A stretch of DNA of 64,000 nucleotides from Opisthorchis felineus. Taxonomy: Eukaryota; Platyhelminthes; Trematoda; Opisthorchiida; Opisthorchiidae. The notes below the pieces were generated by a model. It was given only the letters and a program-made list of their open reading frames with translations, was not told the origin of the DNA and did no database searches. The stretch spans positions 182,438-246,437 of the forward strand of contig SJOL01006495.1 of assembly GCA_004794785.1 (NCBI GenBank), given 5' to 3'. The position numbers and the translations under genes were made by a program. Every line of letters begins with the position of its first letter. Position 1 is the stretch's first letter. Positions 24,101 to 36,100 of this stretch are shown here, one piece after another.

Positions 24101-27100
24101 GAACTGTATTTTGAAGTGCTCAGCCCACCGCTCAAGACGACGACTGAGAGGGTGGATAGCCATCCCGTCTTTTAGGATGTTGTTTCGCTGACACCTGCTT
24201 TCTTTTGACCGGTTGATCGGATCAGTTGAAACAGGGCGCGGCTGTTGCTTGCAGCGAAATCCTTCTCCATCTCCCGGACCTTCGAAATCCACTAGCGTTC
24301 TCTGTCACTCTTCAAGCTCCTGATTATCCGGTGTTTGGGGGATCTGCGTACACAATCACTGCCGCTAGTTGCTGGTATGGCCTTTCTGGCAGCAGTAAGA
24401 TCTGCTGATCCCGACGATATCCAGCGTTCATTTAGTTGAGTCAGATGGCCTGGACAAACAGTTCTAAAAGCCGAGAGCACAGCTTGTTTAACTCACCTCC
24501 ATTCAACCTCCAAGCAATCTTCGTCATCCTCATGACTGCGCGTTTCCAGTAGCTTTCTAGCCAGAGCAGCTCGATACACTTGAGCTACTGAAAATTGTCG
24601 AAGTTGATGAACGGAGCTGCTCTCCTTTGCCACGCGTAAAACTGACCGGAAGCGAAGTGTTAACCGAGCCCGCACGATGGCATGATCGGAGTCAAGTTGC
24701 ATACTCCAGAAGGAACGACAATCATTAGCTGAGGCTCTCCATCGGTAATTGATAGCCACATTGTCGAACTGAGTCCAACTGCCTTATGGTACTTGGCCTC
24801 CAAGTAACTCGGTGTGAGCGTTTGTGTTAGAAGTTCGTACTGGCCAGGAACAGACGATGATCTGCACAATTGAAGCAGTCGCTCCCCATTATCCGCCCAC
24901 TCAGCATCGACTCCAGATCTGCTACCTAACTGCTTCTTCCCGGCTTATTCGTCCAAATAGGGAATTTATGTCACCCACCAGGATTACTATATCCGTCCTC
25001 CTTACCGACCGAGACAGTCGTGAGAGATCTTGATAAAACTCGTCCTTCTCAGTCTCAGAAGAGCAGTCTGTTGGGGTATGTTGATACGACAAATAGACAC
25101 CGTCTAGCGCATTGATCTTAATCGAGTCAGACAACCGCACAGCGCAAAGGCGACTGTTTACTGGGATCCAACCCAGTAAGGCGCTGTCAGCCTTCAGGCT
25201 GAGTGTAACTCCTACACCACAGATACCACGAGCCACTGCGTCAGGATCACCAGAGTGAAGAAGAGTGAAATGTGGAACATCTGAGCTCGTCCTAAGGGGC
25301 CTGAGGTGTACGACCGAAGTGGAGTCCTGTATGCGTGTTTCGGAGACACAACATACATCGACAGATAGGGAAAGCAAGGTTTCAGCAAGGGATGCCTATT
25401 GCCCAACTTAAAATAGAGTACGGACATTAAAGTCTGCAACGTGGATCAGATCTTTTGGGGTTGTTAAGTTATCATTGTAGTTTATTTTCCTGGGCGAAGG
25501 TTTAGACACGGAATAGTGGCTAGGGGATTGGCAGATGGACTGCATTGTTTGGGGAGGGAGTGTGGGTGAAGGCCGGTGAGCGAAGAACTGCAAGGGCAAA
25601 TGATACTTCCCGGTTGCCCAGGCCGAAGAGGGGGTTTGGTTGAGGTATCCACCTTGAGCCTTTGACTCAAAAGTCTTACTCACAAGGTAGTGGGAGGATG
25701 TAAGGTTTTTTTATCGGGGACTCCGCCCCTAGCCTCTGACTCAAAAGTCTGAACTGCGAGACAGCGGTTGTTAGGGTATTTTTGGAGAACCCTCCCCGGA
25801 GCCAATGACTCAATAGTCTGACCCACTTGGCTGTAGAGGACCGGCCTGGCCCGAGGACGCAGGGAGTAAGGCATTACTGTCTCATTCCCAATGCGGCTGT
25901 GCACAGAAGCTGCCTTTTGAGCAGCACCGGACTCTTTGGTCTTAAAAGTATTCCGACTGTATCGAATAATGCGCCGGCGGTCACGGCCAACCGTTGGACG
26001 ATCGGAGTGTCAGGTTTTTAGGGTCGGCCTTTTCTAATCTGTCCTTCCTCGGAAGAAGGCAGCATTGCTGCTTCCATAAATATGGACATGCTGGTCGCGT
26101 GGGGGAAACGCTTTACTGCCTTCACACTCCTATCGCAGAGGACAGTACGACTTTACTTCCAGACCGCCTCGTAATACGATTACTTGCAGTACGGAGACTC
26201 GCTGTTCTTCGTCGGGCTGCTCCCCATTGGCCTTCCTGACATGATTGAACCTTAGGGAACTGAGTCCTAGCTAGTATAACCCACGGGGTCATTGCAGCAC
26301 AGAAGCCCGACCACCACGACAGGGTCAGGCATTCTTCAACCACGCAGTTCATATAACGTGGGGACACGCAGACCGGCCCCTAGAGCGGCGACTTCTCAAA
26401 TGGAAGGTTGACTCGTCGTGTGAGTTGTTCTTCCCTCTGAGCTACCTGTAGTTTGTTAAATTAAAGGGTGTTCTGTTTGGAAACACCCTTCAAACATGAG
26501 GATTTGTGACAGAGCAATTTATTTGTCTGGGTAGAAGCAGATCAATGAACACAGTAGCTTGACCAGAACCACTATGATATATGAAGACCCAAATAAAGTA
26601 ACGTTTTATTGCTTCGGATAACCAATGTCATGCTTCTCAAACATATCACGTACGATGGCCATTTATTGTGGTCACACCATTAAACCGAGCCACTTTTGGA
26701 ATACCTAAGCAGCATCTATAACAACATTTTTCTAAGGTGACAACTGAAAAAGATAGTAGGACGTTGCCATCCCTTGACTGTTGAGTTGAGCAGAAACTTA
26801 ACCAAAACACGGCTCCTCCCGGAGTAGAAATCCTAAAAATCTCAACACCGTTTACTTTCGCAATCAGCTTATTTATCAAACATGATGGCAGCGGTAGAGA
26901 CCTTTGGCAAAATCTGAGAGGCAGTTGTGTTCAGACCCAGAGGTGAAAGGAAGAAATATCGCAACTGGGTCGTCTTATAAGACAATGGACAACCATAAGG
27001 TTTTTGGGTAGCCCGAATAGCCTGTAGAGCGACCAGCAACGGCAACTGCAAGCATGGGTGCCAGAGTTTGTATATCCAACCAAACGGATGTTTCCGAAGA

Positions 27101-30100
27101 CATCTGAAAAGTAGTTCAGTGATCACAACAAAGCACTTTAGTTCAGCGTAGAAATTACTAACATTAAATACCTAACTAGCTACAAAGATCTAAAACCGAG
27201 AAAAATACATTGTGTAAGTTGAACTCTGGTGATTGTGATGTCGTTTACATAGGTCGAAACTGATTCAGCGTGCACCCTGAACGGTTAGAGTCCACTTTGG
27301 CAGAGTGGAACTACTGCAACAAAGCATGAGCAACAACAGAGATGACGTTGGACCGAGGTTACTGCATAAATAAACATCTTAGCTAAGCCAACCGAAAGAA
27401 GTTTATCCGAACCGCGCTGCTGAATCAGTGGCTAGGGAAATATAATCAATAGACTTATCAGGTATCACAACATGACAGTTTGTATTTCCACAGCCATATA
27501 AAAATCAGTATACAAGTCTTAATGCTACCTCACATGCACCAGAAACGACAGGGTCATAGAAACTGAAAGAGTTTGTTTAAAGTTGCTCCACGTATCCGGA
27601 CATGGACACCGGTTAATCTGCTGAAGGTATCGTTTCCAATTATAGATTGAAAACACTGAAATCTGAAGCAACTTTAGGAAGAGAGTAAGGACTGACAACT
27701 ATATCTGAATGAGTCCGATTTACTTGTGAAGCATTATTACCAGACATAAACGTCATGATCATCATGCTCAACGAAAAACCACCTGGATACACATACACTT
27801 TTGAGTACGAAAACCATGAAATTTCAACATCACTATCAGTGACAGCGACACCAGATGAGAACGGTGCTTCACTGGCGTACATCCATGAAAATTCATTCAA
27901 CTAAGGTCTTATAATGGAGAGAAGACAGAAATAAGGCACGGAGGGAGACATAGGGCCAACCTACCACGAACACCCGAGGCGGCCACTTCTCCAACACTCA
28001 ATTAGACAATCCGGATAAAAACGGACAGCATTAACGCCAGTGACACAGGTTAACCGCCATATCGTTCAGTATCTCCAGTCAAGCACAGGGAGGGTCATGT
28101 GGACCCCATCCTGGAAGGTGAAAAGCATCAACAGCGCCCACACATTTCGTAACATCCTACATCCCCTTCAGTCATGTCAACTTCTGTCTACGTCCAGGTT
28201 TCAGCCATCTTGGATTAAACAAAGAAAGCGGCTTTCGTTTCGGTGGCCGGTAACTTGGCATGAGTACCACATGGCCCATCCACCTCAGCTTGTAATGCCA
28301 CGCGCATTATTTGAGGTAAGTACCCTCCGCTTCACCAAAAACACATCTCTTGATCAGCCCATTGCGAATTCACTGCTTCCAGCGGACTACGGTCACAATA
28401 ATGAGACATCGGTTGTCAAAAACCTGAAAATATTTCAGATCCCCCCTAAAAGTGGACAAGTCTCGCAGAAGTACAACAATTCGCCCCGTACTATAGTCCG
28501 CTGAAGCAGTGAGATGCCTTTTTGATACTACACGGGGTGCGGACTGGCAAACAATTTTGGCATTCGTGTGCTCACTTTGTCTGTCACACTACTGCCGGAG
28601 CTAATGAAGCTTCTAAGTGCGTTTAACGCTCCACAGAGTCCAGCATCACTCACAGAACTCCCAGACTTTACATCCTGAAGAATGATTTTGAACTTTGTGG
28701 GTGAGAAGCAGATACTGAAAAACTGGATGGCCTTGGTTAGCTTTCCTAGTATTGTCTGCGCTTCCTGCATTTTTATCAAAATGAAAACAATGTCGTCTGC
28801 ATATTCCAGGTCGACAAGTCTCCCGCTCGGGAAAAACCGAACACCCGGGTTTTCGAGAACAGCCAGTGTTCGCCTTATCTCATCAATAACGAAACTAAAC
28901 AAAAATGGAGAGTGGATATCCTTGTCGAACACCACCACTTGTAGGATAGCTTTTGGAGAGCCGTCCTCGCACTCTCACAAGCCCGCATATACGTGAATGC
29001 AAACAGCGTATGATATTCAAGAACCTCTGGGGCACACCGTCCATACAGCAGTGTCCCGGCCGGAATCGTGCCTGCTGCTCTCGGATACCGTCTTCACCTG
29101 TCTTCATAAAACGATTTAATAGAAGCGACGCAAACATTCTGGTTTCGAAATTTCATCTAATCCCTCCGTGATTGTCACACTCACTGAAAACGGATACCAC
29201 TACCTACTCACCCCAGTAATTTGGGACGGTCTCTTTCACCCGGATAGAGGCAAAGAAGTTAGACAAACATCGACTGAGGATTTTACCTCCAGCTTTGAAC
29301 AGAGCGGGTGGGAGTTTGTCAGAACCAGCAGCTCCGTGACGCTTGAGGGAAAAAAGGCGTTCGCTTATTTTCGAAGTCGTCGGGAGTTTCAGGTTCACCG
29401 CCCAGGACTGCGAAGGGGGATTGGGAATCCGGCTGAGCCACTGCAGGTGGTCTGCTGAATTGCTTCTGAAAATGTTCAGCCCAACAATTCAGGCACTCTT
29501 CTTCTTTGTAGATACGCATGTCGCTTTTTTCGTGATTGTTTCGCTCGCTAAAGACCCCTTTTGGCTTATTGTGCGTATCGGCTGGAACATTTTACGTACA
29601 CTTCCGGAGTTTCCGTCGACTCTCTCTTCAGCTTTCATAATCCATCATTTTTTTCTGTCCGCAGAAATGCTCTTTTTCGCCTGAAGTCTGATAGTTCATC
29701 CAGTGTTGTACTCTTAACCAGGGAGAATACGTGTCCGAGCTTTAAGCGATTATAGTGCTGGTCGAGACTCAGTACCGGGATCTAGTTGGTTGTTCCACTA
29801 TGCAAGCGGAGTGCCCAGCATCTTGCAGGGATTCGGACAGTGCCCTCTAATAAGAGTCACCATCAGAAGACGTGTTGTCCGAGAGAGACTTCGGAAGGTG
29901 CCCCCGGTAGACTTGTTTCATATCAGGGTCCGAGAGCTTATCACTGGCCAGGCGAGGTGTGCGCATCTTGCGCTTTCCTGAAAAGTACAAGAGAAGCAGC
30001 CAGGAAGAAGAGCGTGATCCGAATCCACATGAGTGTTCCATAACGAGCGACAATGGGTAAATGACCCCACCTTTGTTGGAGGTTGGCTCAGGCGGAGGCG

Positions 30101-33100
30101 CCACGTGGCCAAGGGGCTTTGGTTGCTTCGGAAGTTAGTATTGCGCAGAAGCAGTCTGTGGTCAGCACATAACTGCAGCAGGTCTTCGCCGTTGTCCGTG
30201 CGCCTCCATTCCAGTCCAAGATGACCACCCAATCAGGCATCGGCACAGCCATATCTACCTACTGCGCACTCGGATCTCCAGCAACCACAACAATATATGA
30301 GCTGTTGAAGAGGATGTTGGTAGCTCAGGTAACGTAGATGGTCGTTGGTTTGTTCATTGAGCTCTTAGCCCGCCGCAACAAGGCAGGCTTTGCAGCCGTA
30401 AATCGTTGCAAAAGCTGTCTTCGAGTGTATCAGAGCGACGGACTGTTGGGGCGTAAGCGGATACCATGAACAGACAGCCATTATTGGATCGCTTACGGAA
30501 TACTCTAACAGACGTTGTCAAACGAACCGCACACAGACGACTATCAACAGGTAGCAGTTCAACCAGAGCTTTTTCAGTTAGATGGCCTAGAATAATGTCA
30601 ACCCCAGAAGAATCAGGCGCAGCGGCTTCTGGATCACTAGAGGTGCGCGACCGGAAACTGATGCGGAGGCCAGTTCAACAACCGTACTTAGGCACCAATG
30701 AAGTCATGCTTTTCGCACACCTACCACACGACTGCTAACCTCAAAGGAAGGTTGGGTAGTGATCAGCAAGTAGAAGTCGGACTGTTATTAGCTGGAATAA
30801 ATCCTCCACAGGTAGACCGAAAAAACATCTAAAATGTTGTCGCTAAGTAATTCAATTAATTTCGGGTGAACATCAGAAAAACTAAATTCAAGAATGCGAC
30901 TAACTGTGCAGCGATAAGCGCATTACCAAGATAGGCTGCAGGACGCGCAAAACTTTAACGGGCACGCATCCGGTCTTTTAGAAGGATTAACAAACTAGGA
31001 AGTGGAGGGGCGCTGTAAGTCTAGATTGGAGAGTAGATTGGCTCAAAACAGTAGAGGGCATACGGCCCAAAATCCGCGGTAACATCGTGGCATCGACACA
31101 AGGGCACGTTACCCGGAGAGGAAGGACATCATTAGGCAGACCCTCGTGAATAACAACATAACTCCCTAGACAAAAATGAAAAGCCAAAGTTTGGATGGGC
31201 TACAAAAACACCGGTAACACATACACCTACAACTACTAGGAAATAAATGCACACTGATGACAATGGCGGCTAGACGAAAAGGGGGACTATATTACAATCC
31301 GAAAAACAGCCTACAGTAACCAGTGGAAGGTAACGGACAACTGCCAGGAGTGACCAAGCCTGACGGCCAAATAAGCACAGACATCAAGTGCGCGCTGATG
31401 TCTTCGAGCAGCACTTTGCGGAAGTATGCCAAGAGGGCGCCACCACCAGCAATGCAAGTTTAGTGTTGCAAATGACTAAGAGGACCCTCTTCAAAACATA
31501 AGCGGGACTGTTTTTGACTAGACGCACTACATTGTATTGTGTTTAAAAAAAACAAATGTGTACTAGCACCACCATCGACCTGCCTCTATTACGAGTTATT
31601 GCGAATGAGAGAACTTTCAGTAGACTGTAGTGCGACAGTAGTAAGGTCGTCCTCAAAAGTTAGCAACCTCAAAGTAATGAATGGCTACCGGCCCATCGGC
31701 GTCCCTTAAAACATTAGAAAGAATAGTCAAAAAGACTTTAGAAACCTAGGCCTCCTCTGGGGTGTGCTTGACCGGATTTAACATTGATTTGTCCACGGAC
31801 GATCTTGCACTACAAACCTGCTGAGAACGCTGGAAGCTGGGGCGATGGCAAGGAACACCGGTCGACAATTCTTACAGTATTGGTAATAAAAAAAATAGTA
31901 ATGACCGTTCAGCTGTAACACCCTTTCGGTGTCTAGCTGCTATACCATCCGAAGGAAGCACGAGGGTTGAAATAGTGGCAGGTTGCCCAAGGTGCCCAAG
32001 CATGCTGCACTACTGCAGGAACTAAACAGAGTTTGAATGAGAAGTTCCTTTTACGAGTGGATGGAAGACCTTGTCAGCCAAAGACAAAGATGTGTGAGAG
32101 TCAAGTGAACCTACTCGCAGGCGGTGCGAGCTACCGGCGGGGTCCCGCAAGGGTTGTCGTTGACCCATTATTATTCACAATCTACATCAGGTTCCCGGTA
32201 AACCATCTCAAATCACCATGCACACTGTTCGACGACGACCTCAAACTGTGGAAGATGATGGAAAATCGGCTGAACGAACAGGAACTACAAGCCGACCTGG
32301 ACAGACAAGCGATGTGGTGTGGAAGACAGAAAAAGTCGATCAACACCAAGTCTGGGATCATGGAAATTGGTTCAGGGAGCGGCAGCATACTAGGCGAGCC
32401 TGCGTCTCTGCTGCAGACCACTCGCGACCTTGAGGTGCTTACACACGGGGATCTCAAAGCCCGCGATCATACGGAGCTGAAGGCCTCAAGGTTCTTTGGG
32501 TGCCAAGGACATTCCAAACAGGGAGCGCAGGGCTGTTTGGGAAGTTGAACGCTAAGCTCTCTCGATCGGTAATCGCTTATAGACAACTGGCACATTATCG
32601 GTGCACCAAAGGTGGACAATAGAGTTTGTCCAGCAGCTGGGAACGTTATGGTCACGAGGATGGCAGGGCATTTATACGAGCAAAGATTACCGGCGCTGCG
32701 GAAAAGACTTGATCATCGTATTCAAACTGGTAAAACAAGAGGTACCCCGAGCTTCTGCGCTTGTTCGAACCAGCACACGTTACTTACGAGGGGTCGCAAG
32801 CATACGTTCGAAGTACAGGGGGGAACTATCTCAGGTCCATCTACTTTGGAGACATAGCAGCGGACTGGGACGAACTTCAAGCGCAGGTAGTCCAACACCG
32901 TCGAAAGATTCAGAATTTTTGAAACACCTATCCCTGAGGGGATTGAAAGACGAGAAGCTCGGAGCATTTAACCCGATCACTATAATGGTTCAGATGAGTT
33001 TTAGAGGTCAACCGACAACCGGAGTGGTTCGAGGTGCTGTGGTTCATTCATCGAGGACAAGCAGAATAAGCAAATGAGAGCCACGCTTGGGGGGCGATGG

Positions 33101-36100
33101 CTCAATCGGTTTACTGACGTCAAATGTCCAGTGAGGACCATAGCTTTGATGAAAGAGTGCTATTGGCTGCGTGTCAAGGTCACTAATCATTGGTTTGTGT
33201 CGCCCCGTTGACCCCAACCGTGGAGAAAGCAGTTACCAAGGCAACCCAACTGGCTTGTAACGGCTTTCCTGCTTCGTTCCCAAATCAAGGACTGACCGCC
33301 CCTGGGTTGTCTGCATCAGCTAAATGGTTGGGAGAAGAGGACTTTACGAGGCGTACGAGGTACACGGCCCAACCAGCGTAAACTTTGGAGTGCGACCAGC
33401 TGACATATCATCTGGCGTACCTTAGTGCTAATGATACAATGTTCCCACCAGACCCACGTAACGCTTTACAGGCACCAATGGTCAAACACACAGAGTCTCC
33501 GATCTTCCGCACGCGGCGGCCATGTCTGTGATCCATGAAGTGGGACAGATCAGACCGCGGCAATGTACCGCGCATTTCCAACAATTGCTGCAGGGTGAAG
33601 ATACGGTTGATGTAACCTAGGTCAGGGCGAAACCAAACTTGATCCTCGTGAATCTGTCTCCCAGTGATGGATCAACCTGCGTACGACAATACCATGGATC
33701 GCCTTGGAGGCTGTGGTTACTAGGCTGATGCTCCGGTGCTTTCCACAAGATATTCTTGCACCAGAATATAGAAATCACCGTTGCGGTGCTCCATTCTGCC
33801 GGCTCTTCATTATTCGACGTTTGAGGGATTTACGCGCGCCATCACAGTCGCTTGTTCCTAGTATAGTTCTCCTGGCATGAATCAGAATTGCTGGTTGTGA
33901 CGAGATCCATTGTTCACCTGAGTGTGCGAGAGACCTCGGGCAGATGGTTTCAAAAGCGGCGATGACTTCTTCCACCTATCACCAATCGTTATCCAAATCA
34001 CTAGAACTACCATTGTGCCCGTCTAGTTCTGGGAGCTTCTCGGCCAACTCAACTCGATAGTACTGAGCTATAGAGACGCTTTGCAGGTGGTGAACTGAAT
34101 GCCTTTGCATCAACCGAAGTGTCCCACAGGAAAAGCGAATAGATATGCGTGCCCGCATAATCTCATTATTAGTGTTGTAGTGTACGCCAAAATGAACGAT
34201 AACCTTGGAGCTCTCCATGGATAGCCGATTGCCACATGGTCCAATTGAGTCACCGGCTGATTTGCAGTAGGTGGCCTCCAAGTTACAAGGTGCGACCGCT
34301 TGTGCTGAAAGTTTGTGCTGGCTATAAACAAATGATCTGCAGTACATAACAGACGAAGTCGCTTCAATATTACGGAGCAAACACGGGACGAAGTGGGCAT
34401 AACAAGTGACTGCAACTGGATAGTTGAGTCCCACAATGCAAAGGGGCATCTGGCGGCTCTCGTCACTCAGGAGACACATCCTAAGCGCGCACACACATGG
34501 CTAGACAGTTCTAGCCATCTCGCTAGGTCACTTCGAGCGCCGTTGTAGATTTAACGCTCCAGGATATCCAGAACACTATGGCGGGGCTTTGCTGATGCAG
34601 ATGGGAACAGCCAAGCAGCTGGACCCAACGTAAACCACCTTGGATAGACTGGAAATTGCATTACTAGGAAGCCAGACCCAGAATGCATCCTCATGGCGTT
34701 CCGCAGTTGGTAATGATTTGACTTCATGCAGTCCACGTGACTAGGATTATTGAAAGTCACTTCTAGCACCATCGCGGGCTTAACAAACCGAACTACTCAG
34801 TGTGCTAGGGTATTCTGGTTGGTTTTGATCTGCACGGAGATGGTCACAGAAAGTCGACACTATCACCATCACAGACTCAGTTATCTGGTAACCTCAGAAA
34901 GCTAAGGTGGATCTGTCGACGCTTCGTCAGCTGACCATTGTGTCGCCGGTAACCAACCAATTCAACAGAGCCAGATTCAGCTTGTTCGGTCTGCAGGCTC
35001 AATAGGTCGGATGATACCCTTGAGTCTTTCACACTTCAGTTCCCTGACACGAATCTGGTGATTGTTGAACTATCGAACACCGGTTCGTAGCATTTCCCTC
35101 CATGCCGTCTTATTTTGTGCTTCCGCTTCCCACTTCACGAGAGCTACGTCGGTAACTTTTGGGCTTTCGACCACAGCAGCCAGATACTGAAGCTTGAACC
35201 TTCCAGGGTTACGTTTCTTCCTATTCATTTGACCACACTGGGGCTGGTTCGGAATCCTGCTACCGAACGTCCAGCAAAAATAGAACGGCCACCGTAGACG
35301 GCTGATATGATCAAAGTCTCCGTGCCATCACAGCGCGTCCGTCGGATAACCTCGTTCAGTCCAGTGAACACGTAGTATCCTCCTCAGGCGGCTGTTCAAT
35401 TGTCAGGGTTTGCGCTTGTACATGGCCAGTGTTTCAATGCCATACAAGAGAACAGATACAACAATCGACTTGTAGACTTGCAGATTGATTTCTAGTCGCA
35501 AACTCCGCTTCTCCCAGGCTCTTTCTAGGTTGCTGAAAGTCACATCAGCCTTGGCAACAAGGGACCTCAGCTCACAAATTGACCGTCAAGCCAGCAGACG
35601 ATGTGCTTCCGAGGTAGCAGAAGTCTACAGACTCCGTTCGTCTTGAAAATGTTGAGGCCTCCATCTAGCTCGGTTGGTGCAGAACAAACTGTTGCTCGCG
35701 TTGATGCTTTGGCCCAACTGAGCAGCAGTAGTTACAAAATTTTTCGCTAGCGCTGCGATTAGCTATGTGCATGTGCGAACAGTCTTCTGCAAACATGAGA
35801 AGGTGAACCTTGGTCTGGTGGACCGGATTCCTCGCACCAAATGTCTAATATTGAACAGACGTCCATCAAGCCGATCCTTGAACTGGATGCCAGCAGTGTC
35901 ACTTTGTCCCGTGTCAGCATCCTGGAGAAGTCGGCTCAGGTGGATGCTCAGACCATAAATAGCTTCCACACAGTCGTAAAGGGCTTTGTATTGTCGCTAA
36001 GCAGTGAATTCATTCATTCATTCCTTCATGCGGTCGGGTTGCCGAATCAGGTCATTTAAAGCTTCCTTTAGTTGCCGTTCGGATGCGCAAGAGGATCGGC

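Noticed and set aside
28682..29171. Plus-strand frames of about 70-105 codons, repeated at 49019-49655
   Set aside because: They are antisense shadows of the LINE-a RT; the minus strand carries the RT motifs.
32182..32457. Minus-strand Ser-rich frame
   Set aside because: Shadow of the plus-strand LINE-c RT.
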